A program made the translations under genes and the position numbers. Under the pieces are notes generated by a model. It was not told the DNA's origin. It saw nothing but the letters and a program-made list of their open reading frames with translations, and did no database searches. Positions 18,031 to 26,815 of a stretch of 64,000 bases of DNA are shown in pieces. This DNA is from an uncultured Acidobacteriota bacterium (lineage in GTDB: Bacteria > Acidobacteriota > Blastocatellia > RBC074), in NCBI GenBank assembly GCA_902825875.1, contig CADECP010000027.1, positions 49,150 through 113,149 of the forward strand, in the 5' to 3' direction. Each line of letters opens with the position of its first letter. Position 1 is the first letter of the stretch.

Positions 18031-19035
18031 TTAAACTCGCCCTTCGGCCAGTCCTAACAGCGCGGCTTCCATTGCCACCGGACGGTTGATGTTGACGCGC
18101 AAGTTGCGACGAACTTCGCTGATTTTTTCGCTCCAGCCGATTGATCTGGCCAGGCCGATTTTTCCGGCAAGTTGTTCCAGCTTGTCCGCCACATCAACGT
18201 TGACGATCTCGTTTTGAGAACTGCCGCTGGCCAACAGGAACACGTCGCGCAGCAGCGACATCATCAAATCGAGTTCTTTTTCAAATTCGTCGCGCTCTTT
18301 TTTGCCGATGTATTCCGCCGCTTTCAACAACCGAACGCGGTCTTTGCCGCTGGCCAATAGTTCAAGCAATTCGATCAAAGTGCGGCGTTCCTGGCGATAA
18401 ACCGACAGGTCGAACGCGGTTGCCTGACCGATGCGGCCTTCGGTAACGCGCGCCAGCAAAGCCGTATCTGCCGCCGGGCGTGGATAGTTTTCCGTCAGGA
18501 AGCTTTCCATCTCGGCAGTGGTCAACGGCACGAAGTTCAATCGCTGCGAACGCGAACGAATGGTTTGCAGCAATGAATTCGGGCGGGAAGTCAGCAGGAT
18601 CAAGGTCGAAGTCGGCGGCGGTTCTTCCAGAGTTTTCAGCAGGGAATTGGCGGCTTCGTCGCGCAACCGTTCAGCTTCGTCAATGATGAAAAATCGTTGG
18701 CGGCCTTCGCGCGGACGGTAATAAACCTCTTCGGCCAGAGCGCGCGTTTGAGCGATTTTGATGAATTGACCGTCGGGTTGAATCGTCGTCACATCGCCGT
18801 ACGTGCCTTCGTCAATACGACGACAGGTCAGGCATACGTCACAACTGTCCGTTGCAAATGAATTCCCGACAGCTTTCTGGCAATTGGCGGCTTTGGCAAA
18901 GGTCAACGCGAACTGCCGTTTGCCCACGCCGTCAGGTCCGGCAAAAATCAGCGTTGCCGACACGCGCCCATTGCCGAGCAATCGTTGCAGGATTTGTTTG
19001 TTGCGCTCGTTTCCAATCAGTCTGGCGAATGACAT
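18031..19035 (-). CDS. holB: DNA polymerase III subunit delta'
   Basis: A 334-residue clamp-loader ATPase-fold subunit. It has a Walker A-like GPDGVGKRQFA near residue 33, a zinc module of four Cys (one after AAN, then CDVCLTC), Walker B FFIIDEAERL, and the sensor region TLEEPPPTSTLILLTSRP followed by RSRSQ where most homologues have SRCQ. It acts with DnaX and HolA to load the sliding clamp. The length is normal. It is divergent from ffh. Confidence 0.93.
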   Translation of the reverse strand: MSFARLIGNERNKQILQRLLGNGRVSATLIFAGPDGVGKRQFALTFAKAANCQKAVGNSFATDSCDVCLTCRRIDEGTYGDVTTIQPDGQFIKIAQTRALAEEVYYRPREGRQRFFIIDEAERLRDEAANSLLKTLEEPPPTSTLILLTSRPNSLLQTIRSRSQRLNFVPLTTAEMESFLTENYPRPAADTALLARVTEGRIGQATAFDLSVYRQERRTLIELLELLASGKDRVRLLKAAEYIGKKERDEFEKELDLMMSLLRDVFLLASGSSQNEIVNVDVADKLEQLAGKIGLARSIGWSEKISEVRRNLRVNINRPVAMEAALLGLAEGRV

Positions 19036-19117
19036 GGCGGCAATTTATCGCCGTCGCCGTCAATGTCAACCAGCCGTCAACCGGCGAAAATAGTTTTCAG
19101 CGCGCTCCGTCCTTGCC

Positions 19118-19146
19118 TTGACACACTTTCGGTCGGTCTGTACCCT
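19118..19146 (+). promoter_or_regulatory. Possible sigma-70 promoter of the ffh-rplS operon
   Basis: TTGACA (19118-19123), 17-bp spacer, then TACCCT (19141-19146). The -35 is perfect and the -10 weak. It lies 60 bp before the ffh start in the holB/ffh divergent gap. Confidence 0.4.
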
Positions 19147-19204
19147 CTGCGTTTTGCGTTTACCGCAAGATCGTCAACATGCGGTTAAAACCGGTTCAAT
19201 CCTT

Positions 19205-20611
19205 ATGTTCGAGTCATTATCAGACAAGCTAAAAAAGGTTCTCAAAGACCTGCGCGGCGAAAGCCGTTTGACGCCAGAACATCTGGATTTGGCGATGCGC
19301 GAAATTCGCATTGCTCTATTAGAAGCCGACGTAAATTTCAAAGTCGTCAAAGACTTTGTCGAACGTGTTAAAAGCAAAGCTGTCGGCCAGGAAGTGATGC
19401 AACAGCTTTCGCCAGGACAGCAAGTCATCAAGATCGTCAACGACGAAATGATTTCGATGCTCGGCGGAACGTCCAGCCGATTGCTGTTCACTTCGCGGCG
19501 ACCGAATTCGGTGATGATCGTCGGGTTGCAAGGTTCCGGAAAAACGACTTCGACCGGCAAACTGTCGAAATGGCTGTACAAGAATCAGAACCGCAACCCT
19601 CTCTTGGTTTCGGTGGACGTGTATCGCCCGGCGGCGCGCAATCAATTGTCGGTCATCGGCAAAGCCGTCAACATACCGGTCTTTGAAGGTGAAGGGCTGA
19701 ACGATCCGCTGGAACTGGTCAAAGCCGCTCGGCAACATTGCGAACAGGTCGGTTTCGACACGTTGATGATTGACACGGCTGGTCGTCTGCATATTGACGA
19801 TGAGTTGATGGCGGAGTTGCAGCGCATCAAAGCGGAAATGCAGCCGGTAGAAACGCTTTTTGTCGCTGATGCGATGACCGGGCAGGACGCGGTCAAAAGC
19901 GCGAAAGAGTTTCATGATCGCGTTGGCATTTCCGGCGTGATATTGACCAAGATGGACGGCGATGCTCGCGGCGGAGCGGCGCTTTCAATCAACGAAGTCA
20001 TCGGCCAGCCGATCAAATTCGTTGGCGTTGGCGAAAAATACGACGCGCTGGAACCGTTTTATCCAGATCGCATTGTGTCGCGCATTCTGGGAATGGGCGA
20101 CGTACTGTCGCTGATCGAAAAAGTCCAGCAGGAAGTGGACGAAGAAAAAGCTCTTGAACTGCAAGAGAAGATGGAGCGGAACGCTTTCACGCTGGAAGAT
20201 TTCCGCGATCAGCTTTCGCAGATGAAAAAACTCGGCTCGCTGGAAAGTCTGCTGAGCATGTTGCCCGGCGATATGTTTGCCGGAATGCCGAAAATGACGC
20301 CGGAAATGACGGCGCAGATGGAAGCTGAAATGAAGCGCACCGAAGCGATCATCAATTCGATGACGCCGAAAGAGCGCGAAGATCATTTGATTCTTGGGCC
20401 TTCACGTCGCCGCAGAATTGCATTGGGTAGCGGCAACAAGGTCAAAGACGTTGACAACCTGCTGAAACAGTACGTCCAGATGAAAACGATGATGCAACAG
20501 ATGATGGGCGGCGAAGGAATGATGGGCGGGTTGCGCGGAAAAGTTGTGCGTAAACTGACAGGCGTTGGTTCGCGCAAGAAGAAAGACAAACGAAAGAAGA
20601 AGAGGCGGTAG
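19205..20611 (+). CDS. ffh: Signal recognition particle protein Ffh
   Basis: A 468-residue SRP54 GTPase that binds signal sequences and 4.5S RNA and delivers ribosomes to FtsY. The N domain is followed by the G domain (GLQGSGKTTSTGKL, DTAGR, TKMDGDARGGAA) and a methionine-rich M domain with SRRRRIALGSG. The C-terminus is MMQQMMGGEGMMGG plus a basic tail. ATG 19205 (MFESLSDKL) is the conserved start; the frame's upstream extension is spurious. It heads the ffh-rpsP-khpA-rimM-trmD-rplS group. Confidence 0.97.
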   Translation: MFESLSDKLKKVLKDLRGESRLTPEHLDLAMREIRIALLEADVNFKVVKDFVERVKSKAVGQEVMQQLSPGQQVIKIVNDEMISMLGGTSSRLLFTSRRPNSVMIVGLQGSGKTTSTGKLSKWLYKNQNRNPLLVSVDVYRPAARNQLSVIGKAVNIPVFEGEGLNDPLELVKAARQHCEQVGFDTLMIDTAGRLHIDDELMAELQRIKAEMQPVETLFVADAMTGQDAVKSAKEFHDRVGISGVILTKMDGDARGGAALSINEVIGQPIKFVGVGEKYDALEPFYPDRIVSRILGMGDVLSLIEKVQQEVDEEKALELQEKMERNAFTLEDFRDQLSQMKKLGSLESLLSMLPGDMFAGMPKMTPEMTAQMEAEMKRTEAIINSMTPKEREDHLILGPSRRRRIALGSGNKVKDVDNLLKQYVQMKTMMQQMMGGEGMMGGLRGKVVRKLTGVGSRKKKDKRKKKRR

Positions 20612-20707
20612 CCGATTGCGACGCAGAGGTTTCTGTGGCGACTGACAACCGGACACACGTCCTCTATAATCCACAAGCTTTTTAACTACGTTTTGGAGGT
20701 ATTCGCT

Positions 20708-20974
20708 TTGTTAGCAATCAGACTGACAAGACAAGGCGCGAAGAAGAAGCCGTTTTATCGTGTCATCGTGGCCGAAAAACGCAGCAAGCGCGACGGCAAA
20801 TTTGTTGAAATCGTCGGCTATTACAATCCTTGCCGCGAACCGGTGGAATTGAAGCTGAATCACGACCGTATCAGCTACTGGTTGAAATGCGGTGCTCAGC
20901 CGACAGACACGGTTCGCAACTTGATTCGCAAGAGTGAACAGCAACAACCCGCCGCCGTCGAAACCGGTAACTAA
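20708..20974 (+). CDS. rpsP: 30S ribosomal protein S16
   Basis: An 88-residue small-subunit protein with the S16 signature [20 protein letters not shown] and VGYYNP. The start is TTG 20708, which gives the normal N-terminus right after GGAGG (spacing 9); the longer frame from 20693 begins inside the ribosome-binding site. Second gene of the translation operon. Confidence 0.96.
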   Translation: MLAIRLTRQGAKKKPFYRVIVAEKRSKRDGKFVEIVGYYNPCREPVELKLNHDRISYWLKCGAQPTDTVRNLIRKSEQQQPAAVETGN

Positions 20975-21024
20975 CAGAATTCCGGATTCGTTTTTCAGCG
21001 GCAGGTTGATTCGGAGAAATCGTA

Positions 21025-21255
21025 ATGAAGGAATTGGTTGAGTTGATCGCCCAATCACTGGTTGATCGCCCTGACGAAGTCAAAGTCAAAGAAATCGAAG
21101 GGAATCAGGCGACCGTGTTGGAATTACGCGTTGGCGACGGCGATTTGGGCAAAGTTATCGGCAAACAGGGACGCACCGCGCGCGCGATTCGTGCCGTGCT
21201 GAATGCTTCCGGCACGAAGCTGAAAAAGCGTTTCGTGTTGGAAATCCTGGAATAG
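21025..21255 (+). CDS. khpA: KH-domain RNA-binding protein KhpA (YlqC)
   Basis: A 76-residue single KH domain with GxxG loop [13 protein letters not shown]. In other bacteria KhpA pairs with KhpB (Jag) and binds many RNAs, influencing cell division and translation. Its place between rpsP and rimM is conserved in many phyla. Confidence 0.95.
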   Translation: MKELVELIAQSLVDRPDEVKVKEIEGNQATVLELRVGDGDLGKVIGKQGRTARAIRAVLNASGTKLKKRFVLEILE

Positions 21256-21291
21256 TTTGATCGCCGGTTCGCGCCGTGAGTAGCTGTTGAT

Positions 21292-21807
21292 ATGGATGAC
21301 GATTTAATCAGCGTGGCGCATATCGCCCGTCCACAGGGCATACGTGGCGAAGTCATCGCAGATTTGCTCACCGATTTTCCCGAAAGGTTTTCCAAGCTAA
21401 ACGCCGTGCTTGTGAAAAAAGCCAATGGCGAACTGGCGACGTTGCAACTGCAACATTCCAGGCCGCACAAAGGCCGCATACTTCTTAAGTTTGCAGGCTT
21501 CGATGATATGAACTCGGCGGAATCGTTGCGCGACGCCCGTGTGCTGATTACCGCCGATCAACTGGTCAAACTGCCCAAGGATAGTTATTACGAATTCGAC
21601 CTGGCGGATTGCGAAGTTGAAACCGCCGATGGGCAAATCATCGGAAAAGTTACAGGAGTTCAACGGTTCGGCGCAGCGCCTTTGCTGGTGGTGAAGGATG
21701 GTGCCCGCGAGTATTTGATTCCGCTCGCATCCGCCATCTGCACCGAAGTGAATGTCGCGCAAAAACGAATCGTTGTTGATCCGCCGGAAGGTCTTTTGGA
21801 TTTGTAA
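21292..21807 (+). CDS. rimM: Ribosome maturation factor RimM
   Basis: A 171-residue 30S assembly factor with an N-terminal RimM barrel (VAHIARPQGIRGEVIA) and a C-terminal PRC-barrel (YYEFDLADCEVETADGQ ... RIVVDPPEGLLDL). It helps S19 and 16S head maturation. Lies between khpA and trmD. Confidence 0.95.
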   Translation: MDDDLISVAHIARPQGIRGEVIADLLTDFPERFSKLNAVLVKKANGELATLQLQHSRPHKGRILLKFAGFDDMNSAESLRDARVLITADQLVKLPKDSYYEFDLADCEVETADGQIIGKVTGVQRFGAAPLLVVKDGAREYLIPLASAICTEVNVAQKRIVVDPPEGLLDL

Positions 21808-21883
21808 ACTCGGTGTTTTGTGGTTCGTGGTTGGTGATGCGATTTCAACCATCCACTAACTACCATTAACCAACCACCAGTTT

Positions 21884-22660
21884 ATGCGTTTCGATCTGCT
21901 GACCATTTTTCCTGAGTTTTTTGCCGGGCCTTTTGAACACGGCATCATTCGTCGAGCGCGGCAGCAGAATCGGATTGAAATTCACGTTCACGATCTTCGC
22001 TCTTTTACAGATGACAAGCACCACGTTGTTGACGACCGGCCTTTTGGCGGCGGCGACGGAATGGTGTTGAAACCGGAGCCGATTTTCCGAGCCGTCGAAA
22101 CTTTGCTGGCCGTTGAGCAGCCCGAAACTCTTCCCGGCGATGAGCAAAAGCGAACGGCAATTGTTTTGATGTCGCCTCAAGGTCGAGTGTTTTGTCAGGC
22201 CGAAGCCGAGCGATTGGCGAATGAGTGTTCGCGGATGATTTTGCTCTGCGGGCGTTACGAAGGCATTGACGAACGAGTGATCGAACATCTGGTGACGGAC
22301 GAAATTTCCATCGGAGATTACGTGCTGACCGGTGGCGAAATTCCGGCGATGGCGGTGGTGGACGCCGTCACGCGGTTGTTGCCGAACGTGTTAGGCAGCG
22401 AAACGTCTGCGGTTCACGATTCGTTCAGCGCCGAAACCGGCGGCGTGTTGGATTATCCGCATTACACCCGACCGGCTGATTTTCGCGGTTGGCAGGTTCC
22501 TGAAGTTTTGATCGGCGGCCATCATGCTGAAGTGGCGAAATGGCGACGCCGGGCGGCTTTGCTGAAAACCCGGAAGCGTAGACCGGAGTTATTGGCCAAT
22601 GCAGAGTTGACTGAACAAGAGCGGCATTGGTTGGCCGAAATCGGCAAAGAAGATTTGTAA
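21884..22660 (+). CDS. trmD: tRNA (guanine-37-N1)-methyltransferase
   Basis: A 258-residue SPOUT enzyme that makes m1G37 and prevents frameshifting. Conserved motifs are [26 protein letters not shown] and the knot [13 protein letters not shown], then [11 protein letters not shown]. The 76-bp gap from rimM contains GTGGTTGGT and its complement ACCAACCAC, a small palindromic insert. Confidence 0.97.
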   Translation: MRFDLLTIFPEFFAGPFEHGIIRRARQQNRIEIHVHDLRSFTDDKHHVVDDRPFGGGDGMVLKPEPIFRAVETLLAVEQPETLPGDEQKRTAIVLMSPQGRVFCQAEAERLANECSRMILLCGRYEGIDERVIEHLVTDEISIGDYVLTGGEIPAMAVVDAVTRLLPNVLGSETSAVHDSFSAETGGVLDYPHYTRPADFRGWQVPEVLIGGHHAEVAKWRRRAALLKTRKRRPELLANAELTEQERHWLAEIGKEDL

Positions 22661-22699
22661 TTTTAGTTTTTGAAATCCTGAGATAGAGAGGTGATTGCA

Positions 22700-23104
22700 A
22701 TGAATGCTTTGAGCAATATTGAAAGTGCATATTTGAGAACTGATATTCCTGAGTTCATTCCCGGAGACACGATTCGCGTTCACGTGCGGATCAAAGAAGG
22801 TGAGAACAAGGAACGTTTGCAGGCGTTTGAAGGCGTCGTCATTGCCCGCAGCGGCAGCGGCGTCCGCGAAACGATTACCGTCCGCAAGACCTCTATGGGC
22901 GTCGGCGTCGAGCGTATCTTCCCGCTAAACGCGACAATCATCAGCCACATCGAAGTCGTCAAACGCGGTCGCGTCCGTCGCGCCAAGCTTTATTATCTGC
23001 GCGCATTGCGCGGTAAAGCGGCTCGTATCCGTGAACGCGACACTCGCGTAACGGCTGCCAATAAGGCCGCCGCCAAAGCGGCAAAAGCCGCCAAAGCCGA
23101 ATAG
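22700..23104 (+). CDS. rplS: 50S ribosomal protein L19
   Basis: A 134-residue large-subunit protein near the subunit interface. Core motifs are [27 protein letters not shown] and [11 protein letters not shown]. The C-terminus has an extra Ala/Lys-rich tail ([12 protein letters not shown]) beyond the usual ~115 residues. ATG 22700 follows GAGAGGTG at good distance; GTG 22691 lies within that site. Last gene of the operon. Confidence 0.96.
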   Translation: MNALSNIESAYLRTDIPEFIPGDTIRVHVRIKEGENKERLQAFEGVVIARSGSGVRETITVRKTSMGVGVERIFPLNATIISHIEVVKRGRVRRAKLYYLRALRGKAARIRERDTRVTAANKAAAKAAKAAKAE

Positions 23105-23119
23105 ACAAAAGGAAACGAA

Positions 23120-23147
23120 CCGGAGCAGAATTTGCGTTCTGCTCCGG
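23120..23147 (+). terminator. Intrinsic terminator after rplS
   Basis: CCGGAGCAGAA / TTCTGCTCCGG, a perfect 11-bp stem with loop TTTGCG, followed by a T/C-rich tract. Ends the ffh-rplS operon. Confidence 0.85.
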
Positions 23148-23222
23148 CTCTTTCAACTTTTGCGTTGGCCTCTAATTCTTTTTCTGATTCGTTATCCCTG
23201 TCATTGAACCAAAGCCCAAACA

Positions 23223-23262
23223 GAAGCCCGGCAATGTGATTTGTATATTGCCGCGGGCTTTC
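23223..23262 (+). terminator. Second hairpin downstream of rplS
   Basis: AAGCCCGGCAAT pairs with ATTGCCGCGGGCTT with a two-base bulge, then TCTTGTTGTTTTCC. A back-up terminator before the glycosyltransferase genes. Confidence 0.6.
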
Positions 23263-23338
23263 TTGTTGTTTTCCTCCTCCATCAAATCCAACTCGTCGCT
23301 GACAAGCAATACCCGGAAATTTCATAGGGAGAATTGTC

Positions 23339-25042
23339 ATGATTGATCGCAACGAAAAAAGTGTGGATCCATATCAAACTGTCAAAACCGTTGCAGAGAA
23401 CTCAGATGAAAACACGCATTCGCCGATTGGGTTGCCAGTCATAAAAATTGCTTCGATCGTTGCGTTGATTGTTTGTTTGGCGATTTATATTTTGCGTCTG
23501 GATCAAGTGGTGGGATTGTTTGTGGATGACGGCTGGTACATCCTGCTGGCCAAATCGTTGGCGACCGGGCAAGGGTATTCGCTGATTAATTCGCCGAGTC
23601 CCGGAATTTTGCCGCTCTATCCGCCTGCATTTCCGTTTCTGTTGTCGTTGGTTTATCGCCTGTCGCCAAACTTTCCCGACAACGTGTGGCTGCTGAAATC
23701 GGTTTCGGTCGCGGCGATGATGGCGATTGGAATCATCGGTTATCGGTATTTCGTCAAAGAGCGCAACCTGCCGCCGATGCTCGCACTGGGCATTTGCGCC
23801 GCGGCAGTGCTCAGCCCGCCGCTGGTGTTTATGGCAACTTCGACGATGATGTCGGAGTGTGTGTTTGCGTTGATCTTTTTGCTGACAGTCGTAGTGATGG
23901 AAAAATGCCGCCGTTCGGAATCGGTTTCTGTACAACTGAAATTAGCTGCCGTTGGCGGAGTTCTGGCTTCAATCGCGTTTCTGACTCGTTCGATTGCCAT
24001 CAGCGTCATCGCTGCCGGATTTTTATATTTGCTCAAAGCCAGATTGCCGAAACCTGCGATTTTGTTTGCAGTGATTGTTGCCGCGTTATGCGGCCCCTGG
24101 GTGATTTATACGCGCTTGCATGCGCCGACTGCCGCACAACAAACCGAACAAGGCGGCCACATCGTGCTGCCGTACACGCAACAGTTCTGGCAAAAACGCG
24201 CCGGGTTCGGATTTTCAGGAAACATCAACGCCGCCGGATTGCCAGAACGAGTTTTCAACAACATAGTAGAAGTCAGCGGCAGAGACGTTGGTCGCATCAT
24301 TATCACGCCGTTGTTTGAAGCTTTGCGCGATCCATATCAGGAAGCGCAAAAGATGAGCGTCAAACAGGGCGGCAGAGGCGACACCTGGAGTTTGTCGTTT
24401 GTTCTGAGTTTGTTTGCCGTCATTGGTCTGATCGTGGTGGCGCGGGAACGAATGACGATGGCGGAATTCGCCGTGCCGCTTTCACTGGCGGTGACGTTTT
24501 TGTGGCCGTGGGAAACATTCCGATTCGTGCTGCCGCTGATTCCGTTTGTCATCTTTTACTTCCTGATGGGAGTTCGCGGGTTGGTTCAACTGATTCAAAA
24601 ATCGTCTGGCGTCGCCGCTCAATCGAAAGTCGTGATGGCAGTCGCGGCGTTGATTGTCGTCGTCAACCTTTACGGCAATGTCAGTTACATCCTGAAAATG
24701 AACAACATGCTGGATCGTCCGCAATGGCTGCAAACTTTTGACGAGGCGGAAACCATGTTGAAGTGGGTGAAAGCCAACGTGCCGCAATCCGACGCGGTTG
24801 CGTCGCTCAATCCGCCGTTGGTTCATTTGTACACCGGGCACAAAACCATTGCGTCGGATGATCCGGCAAAAAACTGGGAAAACTGGAAACGGCTGGGAGT
24901 TCGTTATGTCGTAAATGCTTCGGTGTACGCCGAACCGCCTGACCCGGCGGAACAAAAATTCAAAGTGGTTTATCGCGCGCGCGGTAGAGTCAATTTTCGC
25001 GTCGTTGATTTGGGACCGGCAGAGTCCCGCCCGAACTGGTAA
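23339..25042 (+). CDS. GT-C (GT39/ArnT-like) membrane glycosyltransferase, copy 1
   Basis: A 567-residue integral membrane protein with about ten hydrophobic segments. After the first helix the motif GLFVDDGWYILLAKSLATGQGY supplies the acidic DD expected of the GT-C catalytic loop (read as GLFVDDGWY and LLAKSLATGQGY). A soluble C-terminal part includes SLNPPLVHLYTG and NWENWKRLGVRYV. GT-C enzymes use polyprenyl-phosphate sugars at the outer membrane face. Acceptor unknown. The next gene is a clear paralogue. Confidence 0.82.
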   Translation: MIDRNEKSVDPYQTVKTVAENSDENTHSPIGLPVIKIASIVALIVCLAIYILRLDQVVGLFVDDGWYILLAKSLATGQGYSLINSPSPGILPLYPPAFPFLLSLVYRLSPNFPDNVWLLKSVSVAAMMAIGIIGYRYFVKERNLPPMLALGICAAAVLSPPLVFMATSTMMSECVFALIFLLTVVVMEKCRRSESVSVQLKLAAVGGVLASIAFLTRSIAISVIAAGFLYLLKARLPKPAILFAVIVAALCGPWVIYTRLHAPTAAQQTEQGGHIVLPYTQQFWQKRAGFGFSGNINAAGLPERVFNNIVEVSGRDVGRIIITPLFEALRDPYQEAQKMSVKQGGRGDTWSLSFVLSLFAVIGLIVVARERMTMAEFAVPLSLAVTFLWPWETFRFVLPLIPFVIFYFLMGVRGLVQLIQKSSGVAAQSKVVMAVAALIVVVNLYGNVSYILKMNNMLDRPQWLQTFDEAETMLKWVKANVPQSDAVASLNPPLVHLYTGHKTIASDDPAKNWENWKRLGVRYVVNASVYAEPPDPAEQKFKVVYRARGRVNFRVVDLGPAESRPNW

Positions 25043-25078
25043 AAGCAAGGGAATGCAACCCTCACAAGAACAGAAATT

Positions 25079-26815
25079 ATGCGAACGAAAACTCCTCCTT
25101 CAAAAAACAAACCGGAAACTGTTCTGACAGAGAATCAGATCGGCTCAGAGCCAATGAGCCGAAATTTTCTGTTGGCTAGTGTTGCCGCTGCCGTAACGGT
25201 GTTTCTGGCAGTGTATTTGTTGCGGCTTGATCGCATTCTGGGATTGTTTGTGGATGACGCCTGGTATGCGTTGCTGGCCAAATCGCTGGCGACTGGGCAA
25301 GGCTATCAACTCATCAACTCGCCTTCGTCGGGAATTTTGCCGGTTTATCCGCCGGTTTATCCATTTCTGGTTTCGCTGGTTTACCGCTTATGGCCGAACT
25401 TTCCTGACAACGTCATGTTGTTGAAATCGGTTTCGATGTTGGCGATGTTGGTGGTCGGTTGGGCCAGTTACAGGCATTTCAATCGTGACCGCGAATGGTC
25501 GCATTTGCTTTCGCTGGTGTCGGCATTGACTGTGACACTGACTCCCGGATTGGTGTTTTTGGCGACTTCCTCGACAATGTCCGAATGCGTGTTTGCGATG
25601 TTTCAGTTGCTGACCGTCGTGGTGATCGAATCGGCGGCGCGTGCCGACAACGGCAAAGCGGAAATTCGCAATGCTGCGTTGGGTGGAGCTTTGGCTGCCA
25701 TCGCTTTTCTGACGCGCTCCATCGGCTTGGCGGTCATCGGAGCCGGATTCATCTTTTTGTTGAAAGAACGTCGCTGGCGTTCGGCGGCAGTGTTTGTCGT
25801 GGCTGTGGCGATTTTTGCCGCGCCGTGGGTGATTTATTCACGCACGCATCAGCCGACCGCCGAACAACGCGCTGAACAAGGCGGCATGATCGTTCAAGAT
25901 TACAGCGCGCAGTTTTGGCAAACCCGCGCAGGCGATTCTTCTTCGTCGGTTGTCGGAGTGGACAGATTGCCGGAACGAATGTGGGGGAACGCCATGAAAA
26001 TCATCGGCAACAACTTAGCCATGTTGTTCACGCCGATGCTGCATCGTTCGTCGAAACTCAGCGGCGAAGAAACTCTTGAACAAGGTTTGGCAAGGCATGG
26101 ACTGTCGTACGTGCTGAGTTTTGTTGTGCTGCTCGGATTGGCGCTGACGATTAAGCGCCGATTGGGAATGGCTGAAATCACTGTGGTGTTTACGCTGGGC
26201 ATTACCTGTCTTTGGCCTTGGGATACGTACAGGTTTTTGTTGCCGTTGGCGCCGTTCCTGTTTGCGTATTTGCTGGAAGCTTTTCGCGGAGCGCGCGATT
26301 TAGTACGCCAACAACTGGAAACCAAATCCGCTGCCGAACCGTGGCGGGCGATGACGGTTTTCGCCGGATTGTTTCTGGCCTTGTTCTTGTACGACCATTC
26401 GGTTTATGTCGCCAAACGTTCCGACCTGTCTCGCGCGGAGTATCTGCCCTGGCAAGCCGTCTTCAATGAAAACCTGGAAGCGTTGAATTGGATTCGTGAC
26501 AAGACGCCTGAAGACGCGATTTTCTGTTCGATGAATCCGGCACTGATTAATTTGTACACCGGACGCAAAAGCGTCGCTGGTGGCAACGCCGAAGCCAACT
26601 GGGAAAACTGGAAACGGTTAAACGTTCGATATATGGCTTATCTGTCTGTGTTTCAGATTGCCGATCCCGGAATGGAAGACGGCCGATTCGAACAATCGTA
26701 TCGTTCAAAAGGCCCGTTGAAATTGCGCGTGATGGATTTGGGTCGCCGTGAAAATCGTTTGCCCTGGAGGTCATTCGGCACTGGCGGTTCGATCAAAATT
26801 GACACCTTGAAGTGA
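25079..26815 (+). CDS. GT-C (GT39/ArnT-like) membrane glycosyltransferase, copy 2
   Basis: A 578-residue paralogue of the preceding gene, 36 bp downstream. Long stretches match closely (GLFVDDAWYALLAKSLATG, LINSPSSGILPVYPP, NFPDNVMLLKSVS, NWENWKRLNVRYM), which indicates tandem duplication followed by divergence. Same membrane topology and catalytic DD. Its TGA overlaps the GTG of the YfhO-like gene (GTGA), so the genes are translationally coupled. Confidence 0.82.
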   Translation: MRTKTPPSKNKPETVLTENQIGSEPMSRNFLLASVAAAVTVFLAVYLLRLDRILGLFVDDAWYALLAKSLATGQGYQLINSPSSGILPVYPPVYPFLVSLVYRLWPNFPDNVMLLKSVSMLAMLVVGWASYRHFNRDREWSHLLSLVSALTVTLTPGLVFLATSSTMSECVFAMFQLLTVVVIESAARADNGKAEIRNAALGGALAAIAFLTRSIGLAVIGAGFIFLLKERRWRSAAVFVVAVAIFAAPWVIYSRTHQPTAEQRAEQGGMIVQDYSAQFWQTRAGDSSSSVVGVDRLPERMWGNAMKIIGNNLAMLFTPMLHRSSKLSGEETLEQGLARHGLSYVLSFVVLLGLALTIKRRLGMAEITVVFTLGITCLWPWDTYRFLLPLAPFLFAYLLEAFRGARDLVRQQLETKSAAEPWRAMTVFAGLFLALFLYDHSVYVAKRSDLSRAEYLPWQAVFNENLEALNWIRDKTPEDAIFCSMNPALINLYTGRKSVAGGNAEANWENWKRLNVRYMAYLSVFQIADPGMEDGRFEQSYRSKGPLKLRVMDLGRRENRLPWRSFGTGGSIKIDTLK